A stretch of 64,000 nt of DNA from Bacilli bacterium (GCA_017435485.1 JAFSEY010000011.1:1-64000); one strand, 5' to 3'. Shown: positions 1-9,028, counted from the stretch's first letter. Notes: generated from the sequence alone by a model not told the origin. Program-made: numbers and translations.

Positions 1-65
1 ATTTTTATTTTTTCTTCTTTTGAATGATAATTATTTTTTCCACCTTTTGGTCTACCACTTGGCAT
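1..65 (-). CDS. 5' end of a minus-strand CDS, possibly IS transposase OrfA
   Basis: Only the first 21 codons are in the window, starting at an ATG read on the minus strand (63-65) and running off the left edge. The peptide begins MPSGRPKGGKNNYHSKEEK. A basic RPKGG-type start followed by a helix-forming SKEEK segment is, from memory, typical of small DNA-binding OrfA proteins of IS3-like elements. A strong ribosome site (AAAGGAG, minus strand, 74-80) precedes the start. The inverted-repeat sequence at 100-124 fits an element end about 60 bp upstream of the ORF. Assignment is inference from a short fragment; another small DNA-binding protein is possible. Confidence 0.4.
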   Translation of the reverse strand, partial: MPSGRPKGGKNNYHSKEEKIK

Positions 66-99
66 AATTTCATCTCCTTTATTTTATTATAACAAAAAA

Positions 100-124
100 T
101 GCAGACAACTTTTTTGTGTCTACA
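100..124. repeat. Possible insertion-sequence terminal repeat
   Basis: Twenty-five bases that start with TG and end with CA. They contain an imperfect palindrome, GCAGACAA (101-108) against TTGTGTCTAC (114-123). The position, just upstream of the partial minus-strand ORF, and the TG...CA ends resemble the outer end of an IS3-type element. A hairpin or terminator for leftward or rightward transcription is the alternative. The other end of the element lies outside the window, so the repeat cannot be paired. Confidence 0.3.
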
Positions 125-171
125 TTTATTTTACAACTTCAAAAAAACTCTTTGCTTTTATTATGGATAGA

Positions 172-200
172 TTGAATTTTAAAATATATTTTGCTATAAT
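172..200 (+). promoter_or_regulatory. Promoter of mnmE operon
   Basis: TTGAAT (172-177), a 17-bp spacer, and a perfect TATAAT (195-200). The mnmE start follows about 20 bp downstream, so the untranslated leader is short. Confidence 0.75.
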
Positions 201-220
201 ACGAGCCGGAAGTGAGTATT

Positions 221-1564
221 ATGACTGATACAATTTGTGCAATATGTACAGCTTTAGGAACTGGAGCTATCTCCATAATTAGAGTAAGTGGAGAAGAGAG
301 CTTCTCAATTGTTTCTAAAATTTTTAGTAAAGATTTAACTAAATTAGCTGATCATACTATCAATTATGGTTTTATAAAATATGAAAATGAAATAATCGAT
401 GAAGTATTAGTAGCCATTATGAAAGGTCCAAAATCATATACATGCGAAGATGTAGTTGAAATAAACTGTCATGGAGGAATTGCAACAACTAATAAAATAT
501 TAGAAATATTACTTACTGAAGGTTGCCGATTAGCAACACCGGGAGAGTTTACCAAAAGAGCATATTTAAATGGAAGACTTAATTTATCTCAAGCTCAAGC
601 AGTAAATGATTTGTTAACTGCTAAAAGTGATGCAGCTCGAAAAGTATTTATGAATGGACTTCAAGGTGTTTTAACTAAGAAGATACGTGAAATAAGACAA
701 GTACTAGTTGATTTAATAAGTAATATTGAAGTAAATATCGACTTTCCTGAATATGAAGACAACTTAGTAATAACCAATGAAATATTAGAAAAACATTTAA
801 ATAGTTTAAAAGAAGAATTTACGAGCTTATTGGAAGATGCTAAAACAACTAACTTAGTTAAAGAAGGTATTAATGTTTGTTTAGTAGGTAAACCAAACTC
901 AGGTAAAAGTAGTTTATTAAATGCATTACTTAACGAAGAAAAAGCCATTGTTAGTAACATTGAAGGAACAACAAGGGATATTGTTGAAGGAAGTATTAAT
1001 TTAAATGGAATTTCTTTAAATATTATTGATACAGCTGGAATAAGAGAAACTGAAAATGAAATCGAAAAAATCGGCGTAGAGAAAAGTAAAAAAGCAATTG
1101 ATATGGCTGATTTAATCATCATAGTTATAGATAAATCTAAAGGTATTACAAGTGAAGATCAAGAATTGATTGATAAAGTACCCGAAGAAAAAAGAATTAT
1201 TTTTATGAATAAGGATGATTTAGATGGTGAATTAATTCTAAGTGATTATAAAGTAATCACAGGAAACACACAAAATATTGAAGGCATTAGAGTATTAAAA
1301 CAAGAAATAATAAACAGGTTTAATTTAGATCAAATTAATTCTAAGGATGTTACTTATTTAAACAATATTAATCAAATAAATGTTATCAAGAAATGTTTAG
1401 ATTTAACGGTAAACGCCTTAACTAATTTAGAAAATAATGCGTTTGTTGATATGATTGAAATAGACATTCGCACTATATGGGAATTATTAGGAGAACTTAT
1501 CGGCGAACAATATGATGAAGAATTATTAGATAATTTATTTAAAAACTTTTGTTTAGGAAAGTAG
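221..1564 (+). CDS. mnmE: tRNA modification GTPase MnmE
   Basis: MnmE works with MnmG to place the (carboxymethyl)aminomethyl group on wobble U34 of certain tRNAs. With the ATG at 221 the protein has 447 residues, close to the usual 450-460. An N-terminal tetrahydrofolate-binding domain (IIRVSG, PGEFTKRAYLNGR) is followed by a G domain inserted in the helical part: GKPNSGKS (about 223-230), GTTRD, DTAG and NKDD. The C-terminus FCLGK carries the conserved cysteine. A GTG at 212 is in frame, but it lies inside the ribosome site GGAAGTGAG, so ATG 221 is preferred. mnmG follows 8 nt downstream, the classic gene pair. Confidence 0.96.
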   Translation: MTDTICAICTALGTGAISIIRVSGEESFSIVSKIFSKDLTKLADHTINYGFIKYENEIIDEVLVAIMKGPKSYTCEDVVEINCHGGIATTNKILEILLTEGCRLATPGEFTKRAYLNGRLNLSQAQAVNDLLTAKSDAARKVFMNGLQGVLTKKIREIRQVLVDLISNIEVNIDFPEYEDNLVITNEILEKHLNSLKEEFTSLLEDAKTTNLVKEGINVCLVGKPNSGKSSLLNALLNEEKAIVSNIEGTTRDIVEGSINLNGISLNIIDTAGIRETENEIEKIGVEKSKKAIDMADLIIIVIDKSKGITSEDQELIDKVPEEKRIIFMNKDDLDGELILSDYKVITGNTQNIEGIRVLKQEIINRFNLDQINSKDVTYLNNINQINVIKKCLDLTVNALTNLENNAFVDMIEIDIRTIWELLGELIGEQYDEELLDNLFKNFCLGK

Positions 1565-1572
1565 GTGAAAAT

Positions 1573-3432
1573 ATGTACGATATAATTGTAGTAGGTGCAG
1601 GACATGCTGGTTGTGAAGCTGCTTACATAGCTTCTTTTATGGGTAAAAAAACAGCTTTAATAACGATTAATAAAGCCAATCTTGCTGATATGCCTTGTAA
1701 TCCTTCAATTGGTGGAACTGCCAAAGGGATTATTGTTAGAGAAATAGATGCCCTAGGTGGATTAATGGGTAAAGTTGCTGATAAAAGTCATTTTCAAATA
1801 AAAATGTTAAATGATAGCAAAGGGCCAGCTGTAAGGTCATTAAGAGCTCAAGCTGATAAAAAAGTCTATCCGTCTGAAATGTTAAAAGAATTAGAAAAGC
1901 TTTCTAATTTAGATATTATTGAAAATACTGTTGAAGACTTAATTGTTGAAGATAAAAAAGTTACCGGAGTAGTTTTGGCTAACAATGAAATATTAACATC
2001 AAAAATCGTTATTTTAACAACCGGAACATATTTAAAAGCCAATATTTTAATTGGAGATACTAATACTCCAGGTGGACCGCATGGTGAAAAAAGGAGTAAC
2101 CATCTAAGTGATAACTTAGAAAAATTGGGATTTACTATTCAAAGACTAAAGACCGGAACTCCACCTCGAATTAAAGAAAGCTCAATCAATTTCTCTGTAA
2201 TGCAAGAAGAGCATGGCTCATTAAAACCATATACATTTAGTTTTGAAAATGAAGTGTATTATGATATAGATCGTCAAGAAAAATGTTATTTAATTTATAC
2301 AAATGAGAATACTCATCAAATTATTAATGAAAATTTAGATAAATCAAGCATGTATGGTGGATTTGTAAGTGGAGTAGGACCAAGATATTGTCCATCTATT
2401 GAAGATAAAATTGTTCGTTTTAAAGATAAAGAAAGACATCAACTATTTTTAGAACCAGAAAGTAAATATTATGATGAATGGTATCTACAAGGATTTTCTA
2501 CTTCTATGCCTAAAGATGTTCAAGAAAAAATGGTTCATAGCTTACCTGGATTAGAAAATGCTATCATCACCAAATATGCCTATGCAATTGAATATGATGC
2601 TATAGACCCTTTACAACTTACTCCATCATTAGAAACCAAAGTAATTGAAAACTTATTTACAGCTGGTCAAATAAACGGTACAAGTGGATACGAAGAAGCA
2701 GCAGCCCAAGGATTAATGGCAGGGATTAATGCTTTCTTAAAACTAAATAACCAAGAACCATTAATCTTAAGAAGAGATGAAGCATATATAGGTGTATTAA
2801 TTGATGATTTAGTAACTAAAGGAACAAAAGAACCATATCGAATGCTAACTAGTAGAGCAGAATTTCGTCTTATTTTAAGACATGATAATGCTGATTTACG
2901 TTTAACACCTCATGCTCATAAAGTAAAATCAATATCAGCCAAAGCTTATCAAAGATATGAAAATAAAATAAATCTAATAAATGAGTTTAAAGAATTTTTA
3001 CAAACAAACTCTTTAAATATTAAAGAAAATAAAGAAAAGTTAGAAGAATTATGTCAAATTGAATTTACCAAAAATATTAAACTAATTGATGCTTTAAAAC
3101 GCCCAGAGATTACTTTAGATATTTTAAATCAAATAATTGATTTAACTAAATATACTTCAGTATTTGAAGAAGTAGAAATCGAAATAAAATATGAAGGATA
3201 CATAAATAAAGCTTATAAAGAAAAAGATAAATTAATCAAGCTAGAAAAAAAGACAATTCCAAAAGATCTTAACTATGATTTAATTAAAAATTTATCAAGC
3301 GAATCTCGCCAAAAACTAAAACAAGTAAATCCCCTAACACTAGGTCAAGCATCTCGTATAAGTGGAGTAAATCCTGTTGATATATCCATTTTAGCAATTT
3401 ATTTAAAAAAGGAATATGCCCATGAAAATTAA
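1573..3432 (+). CDS. mnmG: tRNA uridine-5-carboxymethylaminomethyl synthesis enzyme MnmG (GidA)
   Basis: FAD-dependent partner of MnmE in wobble-uridine modification, 619 residues (family about 620-630). The N-terminus has the dinucleotide-binding GAGHAGCEAA. Other family signatures are CNPSIGGTAKG, KTGTPPR, and GQINGTSGYEEAAAQG near the flavin site. The C-terminal helical domain (LTSRAEFRL onward) binds MnmE and tRNA. The frame is open from 1549, but the ATG at 1573 follows a GGTG ribosome site that overlaps the mnmE stop, and gives the canonical start MYDIIVVGAGHAG. The last 11 bases overlap rsmG, suggesting translational coupling. Confidence 0.97.
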   Translation: MYDIIVVGAGHAGCEAAYIASFMGKKTALITINKANLADMPCNPSIGGTAKGIIVREIDALGGLMGKVADKSHFQIKMLNDSKGPAVRSLRAQADKKVYPSEMLKELEKLSNLDIIENTVEDLIVEDKKVTGVVLANNEILTSKIVILTTGTYLKANILIGDTNTPGGPHGEKRSNHLSDNLEKLGFTIQRLKTGTPPRIKESSINFSVMQEEHGSLKPYTFSFENEVYYDIDRQEKCYLIYTNENTHQIINENLDKSSMYGGFVSGVGPRYCPSIEDKIVRFKDKERHQLFLEPESKYYDEWYLQGFSTSMPKDVQEKMVHSLPGLENAIITKYAYAIEYDAIDPLQLTPSLETKVIENLFTAGQINGTSGYEEAAAQGLMAGINAFLKLNNQEPLILRRDEAYIGVLIDDLVTKGTKEPYRMLTSRAEFRLILRHDNADLRLTPHAHKVKSISAKAYQRYENKINLINEFKEFLQTNSLNIKENKEKLEELCQIEFTKNIKLIDALKRPEITLDILNQIIDLTKYTSVFEEVEIEIKYEGYINKAYKEKDKLIKLEKKTIPKDLNYDLIKNLSSESRQKLKQVNPLTLGQASRISGVNPVDISILAIYLKKEYAHEN

Positions 3433-4138
3433 TGAATTTATTAATTATTTAAAAGAAATTAATGTTAATGTTACAGAAAAAGAGTTATCTTTATTAGAAA
3501 AATATTATGAATATTTAGTTGAATATAATTCTCATACCAATTTGACATCAATTACTGACAAAGACTTAGTTTATCTAAAACACTTTTATGATAGTATATC
3601 AGTAGCACAAAGTTATGATTTTACTAAAGAATTAAAAGTCTTAGATATAGGAACAGGTGCTGGGTTTCCTGGAGTAATTTTAAAAATATTTTTTCCAAAA
3701 TTAGAATTAGTTTTACTAGATTCTAATAATAAAAAGACAACATTCTTAATAAACTTAATAGAAAAGCTTGGATTAGAAAATGTTACAGTTGTTAACGATC
3801 GAGCTGAAAATTATATAAAGCAAAATAGAGAAAGCTTTGATATCGTTATTTCAAGAGCCGTTGCTAATACGGCAATTTTACTAGAACTTGGTATTCCATT
3901 TTTGAAAGTAGGGGGAAACTTAATTGTGATGAAAGCAAGTAGTGAAGTTACCAACAAAGAACTAGATAATAGCAAGAATACATTGCCAATCCTAAAAACA
4001 AAACTCATAAACAAAAAAAGTTTTCTTTTACCGGTTGAAAACAGCCAAAGAACAATAATTATTTTTAAGAAAAATGATGTAACAGATTCTAAGTATCCTA
4101 GAAGCTATGATAAAATTCTTAAAAAGCCATTGAAATAA
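3422..4138 (+). CDS. rsmG: 16S rRNA (guanine-N7) methyltransferase RsmG (GidB)
   Basis: Methylates N7 of a guanine in the 530 loop of 16S rRNA (G527 in E. coli), using S-adenosylmethionine. The 238-residue length is typical. The glycine-rich SAM motif LDIGTGAGFPGV is near residue 77, and YYEYLVEYNSHTNLTSIT is the family's N-terminal signature. Two ATGs are close together (3416 and 3422). The second is preferred because the AAAAAAGGAA ribosome site is 7 nt from it and only 1 nt from the first. The gene overlaps the end of mnmG by 11 nt and is followed by parB/noc, as in many Bacilli. Confidence 0.95.
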   Translation: MKINEFINYLKEINVNVTEKELSLLEKYYEYLVEYNSHTNLTSITDKDLVYLKHFYDSISVAQSYDFTKELKVLDIGTGAGFPGVILKIFFPKLELVLLDSNNKKTTFLINLIEKLGLENVTVVNDRAENYIKQNRESFDIVISRAVANTAILLELGIPFLKVGGNLIVMKASSEVTNKELDNSKNTLPILKTKLINKKSFLLPVENSQRTIIIFKKNDVTDSKYPRSYDKILKKPLK

Positions 4139-4188
4139 AATGTAAAACGCGCTAAAATGACATTAGAATAAGAAAGGGTTTGATATAT

Positions 4189-5325
4189 GTGAATCATACA
4201 GGTAGTGTAATTCAAATACCTATTGAGGATATTATTCCTAATAGATTTCAACCACGTATTGCTTTTGATGAAAAAGCCTTACAAGATTTAGCAAATTCTA
4301 TCAAACAACATGGTATCATCCAACCCTTAGTTGTACGTAGATTAGGCGATAAATATGAAATAATAGCTGGAGAAAGAAGATATAAGGCTTCACAATTAGC
4401 AGGACTTATTTCCGTGCCAGCAATCTTAACTGATATAGATGATCAAACTAGTGCTGAAGTAGCATTAGTTGAAAATGTTCAAAGAAAAGATCTAACTGCC
4501 ATTGAAGAAGCAAGAAGTTATAAAAATATTTTAGATAAAGGTAGTATGACTCAAGAAGAGTTAGCTAAAAAGATGGGAGTATCTCAATCAGCTATTGCCA
4601 ATAAATTGCGTCTTTTAAATTTAGCAGAAGAAGTTCAAGATGCTTTATTAGAAGGGAAAATTTCGGAAAGACATGCCAGAAGTTTATTATTGGCAGCAAA
4701 TCAAGCAAGACAAGTAGAATTATTAAATAGAACAGTTGAAGAACGTCTTACTGTTAGACAGTTAGATATGATAATTAAAGAAGAAAATCATTCTGCTAAT
4801 GATGATATTATAGAAGATGTTCCTTTAGTGAACATAGAACAAGATTTAGAAGAGATGAAATCTAATGCAACTGATATTAATCCAATAAATTTAGACCTTG
4901 AACTTTCTAGTTTAGAAACAAAAGAAGAAATAATTCCTAAGGAAGAAGAATTACCAATTAATGCAAAACCGAAGTTTTTTAACTTTTTAGACAGCGCTCC
5001 AAAAATAGAGGAAATAAATTCTTCATTATCAAGTTTTGAAAAATCAGAACCTGAAGATTTAATAAGTGAACTATCTAACTTTGAACCAACTACTCCACTA
5101 GAAATGCTAATTGAACCATCAATTGTAGAAGAAGAAATAGAAACATTGGATGATGATATTTCTATATTTAATACAGAAAAACCAATAGAAGAAAACGATC
5201 TAGTTGACAAGATAAATAAAGTAAGAAATCTAATTAATGAAATTAATATAGATGACAAAATTAAAATCGAAGAAATAGATTTAGATAGTTCATATCAAAT
5301 AAATATAACTATTACAAAAAATTAA
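4189..5325 (+). CDS. ParB/Noc-type DNA-binding CTPase with long acidic linker
   Basis: Chromosome partition or nucleoid-occlusion protein. The N-terminal ParB/Srx CTP-binding domain carries IPNRFQPR and GERRYKAS (about 61-68). The central part has a helix-turn-helix (MTQEELAKKMGVSQSAIANK, about 119-138). Residues from about 200 to 335 form a low-complexity, strongly acidic stretch, and the last 40 or so residues (INEINIDDKIKIEEI onward) look like the usual C-terminal dimerisation domain. The protein has 378 residues against about 280-290 in the family; the linker explains the excess. Position after rsmG matches noc of Bacillus; no parA is adjacent, so Noc versus ParB is open. Start is uncertain: GTG 4189 (spacing 11) or TTG 4180 (spacing 2). 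Confidence 0.88.
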   Translation: MNHTGSVIQIPIEDIIPNRFQPRIAFDEKALQDLANSIKQHGIIQPLVVRRLGDKYEIIAGERRYKASQLAGLISVPAILTDIDDQTSAEVALVENVQRKDLTAIEEARSYKNILDKGSMTQEELAKKMGVSQSAIANKLRLLNLAEEVQDALLEGKISERHARSLLLAANQARQVELLNRTVEERLTVRQLDMIIKEENHSANDDIIEDVPLVNIEQDLEEMKSNATDINPINLDLELSSLETKEEIIPKEEELPINAKPKFFNFLDSAPKIEEINSSLSSFEKSEPEDLISELSNFEPTTPLEMLIEPSIVEEEIETLDDDISIFNTEKPIEENDLVDKINKVRNLINEINIDDKIKIEEIDLDSSYQINITITKN

Positions 5326-5349
5326 GGAAGCTATTCAAAATTAGCTTCC
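5326..5349. terminator. Bidirectional terminator between parB/noc and the PBP gene
   Basis: GGAAGCTA (5326-5333) pairs with TAGCTTCC (5342-5349) around an 8-nt loop. T-rich sequence lies on both sides, so it can end transcription of both convergent genes. The left arm contains the PBP stop codon. Confidence 0.75.
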
Positions 5350-7268
5350 ATTTCTTTAAATACTAAATTTTCACTACCTTTAACATAATAATATAAAGCA
5401 GCTTTTTTTTCGTCAGAAACAACGTCTCCTGTTATTGCGTCTTTTAGGGTAGCAACAACGTTTTTGGGTTTCTCATACCAAGTAGTTTCTTTATCTTTCA
5501 TATAGCTTTCAACAGAATCTGCCCAAATATTTTTAGTATACATATTCTCGCTTCTAGATACCTCTCTGTTATCATCATAACCAACCCAAACCATCATCAT
5601 CACATCAGGATTATAACCAGCAATCCAATAATCGGTGTTAGTAGTTCCTGTTTTTATCGCATACTTGTTAGTTAGTTTACCTTTAATAGAAAGTGCCGAT
5701 GGAACAGTATAATCTGAAAAAACACTATTAGAAGTATTACATAGCATTTCACTTAAAATATAAGAATAATTAGGGTTTAAAACTAGTTCGCTATCATCTT
5801 TAAATTCATATAAAACATTTCCATTAACATCCTCTATTTTTCTAATTAAATGAACATCTTTTTGATAACCACCACTAGCGAAAGTTGTATATCCATTAGC
5901 ATAATCAATCATAGATAGTTCACTTGTACCCAAAGCTAAAGAAATGACAGGATTTAAATCGCCTTTAATTCCTGTTCTTAGAGCAACTTCAATCATTGTT
6001 TCTGGCCCCAAAAACAAATTAGTTTTAATAGCATAAATATTATCAGATAAAGCTATAGCAGTAGCCATAGAAATATTTTTATTAGCATATTGATTATCAT
6101 AATTGTTAGGCGAATATACTTGGCCATTAGCTAAGTTAAAATTAGTTTTTTCACTTGTAAATGTTGTTGAAGAAATAAAATCATTCTCTAAAGCAGCATA
6201 ATAAAGAAAACTTTTCATAGTAGAACCAACTTGTCTTTTGGCTTTAGTTGCGCGATTAAATTGACTTAAAGAATAATCTCTGCCACCACTCATAGCTAAA
6301 ACCCCACCAGTATTAGGATCAACCATTAAACTAGCTACTTGTATATCACTTTCTGTGATATTATTATTTATAGCTTTTTCCATACTATTTTGGGCTTCCG
6401 GATCAAAATAAGTATATATTTTTAGACCTTTAGAAGTTATTAAAGAGGTAGGGATTTCTTTAATAGTATTTAATTCTTCTAAAACAGCATCATTATAATA
6501 CATAATCATTTTTAAATTATCATCGTCATTAGCTCCTTTAATATTAATTGGATTTACAAATAAATCATTTAAAGTACTTGCATTTAGTTTATCATTATTA
6601 ACCATCGCATTAGCAACCATCTTTGCTCTTTCTATACATTTTTCATAATTGCTAACAGGATTATAATTAGACGGGTTTTTAGGAATACCTGCTAAAACAA
6701 TTGCTTCCTCTAAAGATAACTCGCTAGGTTCTTTTCCAAAATAATAACGACTTGCATTAGTAATTCCGTAATTTCCCTGACCATAATTAATAGTATTTAA
6801 GTAACCTTCTAGTATCTCATCTTTACTAAAATGCACTTCTAATTGCAAGGTTAAAAAAGCTTCCTCAATTTTTCTTTTCCAAGTTTTATCAAAATCTAAA
6901 TATAAATTTTTAATGTATTGTTGAGAAATAGTTGAAGCCCCTTGAACAATCGATTTATTTTTAATATTTTCAAACATAGCTTTAGCAATTCTTAAATAAT
7001 CAAAGCCTTGATGAGAATAAAAATTTTTATCTTCAATGCTAATAACAGCATCAATTAAATAAGGACTTATATCAGTTAATTTAGTCCAATCGCTATTAGA
7101 ACCTTTAGAAATAACCATCTCATCTTTATCATAAATTTGAATATTATTTGAAGATTTTATATCTAAAGAAGGCGAAATATAAGCATAAGCATACAAACCC
7201 ATCATTATAACTACAAAAGCAATAAATCCAAATACACAAGTTTTTATCGTCCAATTAATAAATTTCAT
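5331..7268 (-). CDS. Class A penicillin-binding protein (transglycosylase/transpeptidase)
   Basis: Bifunctional peptidoglycan synthase, 645 residues. An N-terminal membrane anchor (about 8-30) is followed by the GT51 glycosyltransferase: catalytic IEDKNFYSHQG (78-88, Glu79) and GASTISQQ (110-117). The transpeptidase domain has the active-site STMK near residue 349, an SDN motif (ALSDNIYA), and KTGTT near 538. All catalytic motifs are intact. It resembles PBP1A/PonA but lacks the long C-terminal tail of the Bacillus protein. The gene stands alone on the minus strand, convergent with parB/noc and divergent from the G-tract promoter locus. A GGTGAAAAC-type ribosome site precedes its ATG. Confidence 0.93.
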   Translation of the reverse strand: MKFINWTIKTCVFGFIAFVVIMMGLYAYAYISPSLDIKSSNNIQIYDKDEMVISKGSNSDWTKLTDISPYLIDAVISIEDKNFYSHQGFDYLRIAKAMFENIKNKSIVQGASTISQQYIKNLYLDFDKTWKRKIEEAFLTLQLEVHFSKDEILEGYLNTINYGQGNYGITNASRYYFGKEPSELSLEEAIVLAGIPKNPSNYNPVSNYEKCIERAKMVANAMVNNDKLNASTLNDLFVNPINIKGANDDDNLKMIMYYNDAVLEELNTIKEIPTSLITSKGLKIYTYFDPEAQNSMEKAINNNITESDIQVASLMVDPNTGGVLAMSGGRDYSLSQFNRATKAKRQVGSTMKSFLYYAALENDFISSTTFTSEKTNFNLANGQVYSPNNYDNQYANKNISMATAIALSDNIYAIKTNLFLGPETMIEVALRTGIKGDLNPVISLALGTSELSMIDYANGYTTFASGGYQKDVHLIRKIEDVNGNVLYEFKDDSELVLNPNYSYILSEMLCNTSNSVFSDYTVPSALSIKGKLTNKYAIKTGTTNTDYWIAGYNPDVMMMVWVGYDDNREVSRSENMYTKNIWADSVESYMKDKETTWYEKPKNVVATLKDAITGDVVSDEKKAALYYYVKGSENLVFKEMEANFE

Positions 7269-7331
7269 GTTTTCACCTATTTGTTATTATGATAAATAAA
7301 AATTAAAATATAAGTAGGAAAAAACTTTTTC

Positions 7332-7360
7332 TTGACAGAGGGGGGGGGTCATTATATACT
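7332..7360 (+). promoter_or_regulatory. Strong promoter with a G9 tract in the spacer
   Basis: Consensus TTGACA (7332-7337), exactly 17 bp of spacer, and TATACT (7355-7360). The spacer holds nine consecutive G (7340-7348), striking in such AT-rich DNA. Gain or loss of one G by strand slippage would change the -35/-10 spacing and thus promoter strength. As read here the spacing is optimal. Confidence 0.85.
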
Positions 7361-7384
7361 ATATATCCGAAATGAGGGGATGTT

Positions 7385-8080
7385 ATGGAAAAACAAAGAA
7401 TAAAAATTGAGGCAGAGATTATGGAAAATATTAAACCGTTTGCAGAAAGAATGTTTAATGTTGCTAAACAAGGCTATATTGTAGAAGCCGAATTTAATAA
7501 AATGCATCTTAGCACTGAAGGATTTAATAATGCCGACGAAATGCTAGCTGATCTTTATAAAAAAGAACAAGAAAAGGAAGAAAAATTTAAAAATTCACCG
7601 GAATATGAACAACTGTGTCAAAGGGTGGCAGCTGAAGTAGAAGCAGAATTTCAACAAGGAGAACAAGTAGTTGCTAAGTTTACAACGCTTGATTTTGATT
7701 CAATCGATTCAATAGTTACTTGGTTTTTAGAATTGGCGTCTTGTCGAGAATTTTATGTCCGCCATTATAAAATCGTAGAGCAGTTGAAAGAAAAAGGTTT
7801 TCTTCCATTATCAGAATTAACAATAGATTATAATATGACGGCCAAAGAGTATATCGAAGTATGTCCTAATTTAGATGAAGTTGGGAAATATGTAATTAGT
7901 CGAGCAATGGAATCCATAATTCAACTTGGATTTGTAAGTGACCACGAAGCTCCATTTATGAAAGCATATTTGTTAAGAAGCGGTAATAAAAAAGAGCAAT
8001 CATTAAGTAGAAAGAATTCAAAATTAAATAAAAAAGGCAGGGGTATTAATGGAAACACTAAAAAACCAATTGAAAAATAA
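7385..8080 (+). CDS. Hypothetical protein, first gene behind the G-tract promoter
   Basis: Not recognised. It is a 231-residue, charged, soluble-looking protein with no signal peptide or membrane segment. Residues 45-95 are rich in Glu and Lys and probably helical (YKKEQEKEEKFKN). The middle has an aromatic-rich part (VTWFLELASCREFYVRHYKIV), and the C-terminal 30 residues are strongly basic (RKNSKLNKKGRG), which could bind nucleic acid or be disordered. Its ATG lies 24 nt after the -10 of the G-tract promoter, behind GAGGGGATGTT. Its end overlaps the next gene by 32 nt, so the two are cotranscribed and would switch together. Confidence 0.75.
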   Translation: MEKQRIKIEAEIMENIKPFAERMFNVAKQGYIVEAEFNKMHLSTEGFNNADEMLADLYKKEQEKEEKFKNSPEYEQLCQRVAAEVEAEFQQGEQVVAKFTTLDFDSIDSIVTWFLELASCREFYVRHYKIVEQLKEKGFLPLSELTIDYNMTAKEYIEVCPNLDEVGKYVISRAMESIIQLGFVSDHEAPFMKAYLLRSGNKKEQSLSRKNSKLNKKGRGINGNTKKPIEK

Positions 8081-8981
8081 TTCTAAAAGAAAAGCATTTA
8101 ATTATTATAAATCTTTAGATGATTATGTTTTAAATGGATATTATAAAAATGTAAATAAAGACGTAGAAAAAGAATATGTTGAGTTATTCAATTTATTGTG
8201 TAAACTAATTGAAATAAGCAATATAATAAAAACAAAAGAAATCGAAATTGATGAAATTAAAGATGAAATATCTGATAGCATAAAAATTCGCGAAAACCAT
8301 CATCAATTAAAAGTGGAATTTTTTGCTTTAATTAAACTTATAAATTACAAAAAATCATTAGATGAGTCAAAAGATTTAACAAAATTAAGACAGCAATATA
8401 AAGAAATCCATGAATCAATTAAAAAAAATAGAGAAGCGTTAGCTGAATTAAAAGATGAATCAGATTTAGACACAAGCATTCAGTTATTAAATAATTATCA
8501 AGAACAATTTATAAATATAATAAATTCATTAAGAAATTTAGCGTTAAGTTCTGATCCTTTAATTGTAAATTATTCAGGGTTTATAAGAACGGATATTTCT
8601 CAAAGCTTAATAAGATATAAATGGATTCAAAAAGATTTAATTGGTATAATGATCGAAAAAAACGCAAAATTAAAAGAGGCAATGTATTGTTATGTCCGTA
8701 ATTTAATACCAAAAATTATTGAACGTTTTGACAAAAATGAAAAGTGTTTAACAGACGAAGAAAAAAACAAGATTTTCATGATATCATCAATAGAAAATCA
8801 GTTAGATGTAAATTTATTGCATGTAAATAAAGCTGATTTTGGTTTGGATGAAGAATGCACTCGTATATATCAAAATTGGATAAGAGAATATATTGCTGTT
8901 TGTCAAATAACAATTGATTATTTAAACAAAGGTTTTATTTCTATTGAAAATCATAAACGAGTATTAAAACAAATGTCATAA
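8049..8981 (+). CDS. Hypothetical coiled-coil protein, family member 1 of 3
   Basis: Not recognised; 310 residues. It is the first of three neighbouring paralogs. Shared parts are an N-terminal segment YYKNVNKDVEKEYVELFNLL, a central charged coiled coil (about 60-145), and a signature YSGFIRTDISQSLIRY near 177-192, followed by a helical region. No signal peptide or membrane helix. The start overlaps the preceding gene in another frame by 32 nt; AGGGG eight nt upstream of the ATG supports it. It should therefore share the G-tract promoter. A promoter follows before the next paralog. Function unknown; a structural or self-associating protein is possible but only inferred from helix content. Confidence 0.75.
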   Translation: METLKNQLKNNSKRKAFNYYKSLDDYVLNGYYKNVNKDVEKEYVELFNLLCKLIEISNIIKTKEIEIDEIKDEISDSIKIRENHHQLKVEFFALIKLINYKKSLDESKDLTKLRQQYKEIHESIKKNREALAELKDESDLDTSIQLLNNYQEQFINIINSLRNLALSSDPLIVNYSGFIRTDISQSLIRYKWIQKDLIGIMIEKNAKLKEAMYCYVRNLIPKIIERFDKNEKCLTDEEKNKIFMISSIENQLDVNLLHVNKADFGLDEECTRIYQNWIREYIAVCQITIDYLNKGFISIENHKRVLKQMS

Positions 8982-9000
8982 GCAATTATGATATTTTTTC

Positions 9001-9028
9001 TTTACAAATAATAAATTTGTAATATAAT
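9001..9028 (+). promoter_or_regulatory. Promoter of the second and third paralogs
   Basis: TTTACA (9001-9006), 16-bp spacer, TATAAT (9023-9028), then a good ribosome site AAGGGGAAAG before the ATG at 9052. It gives these two genes expression independent of the G-tract promoter. Confidence 0.65.

Noticed and set aside
4788-5258. A 156-residue Ser-rich open frame on the minus strand inside parB/noc
   Set aside because: It mirrors the acidic GAA/GAT-rich linker read backwards, has no ribosome site, and overlaps a convincing gene.
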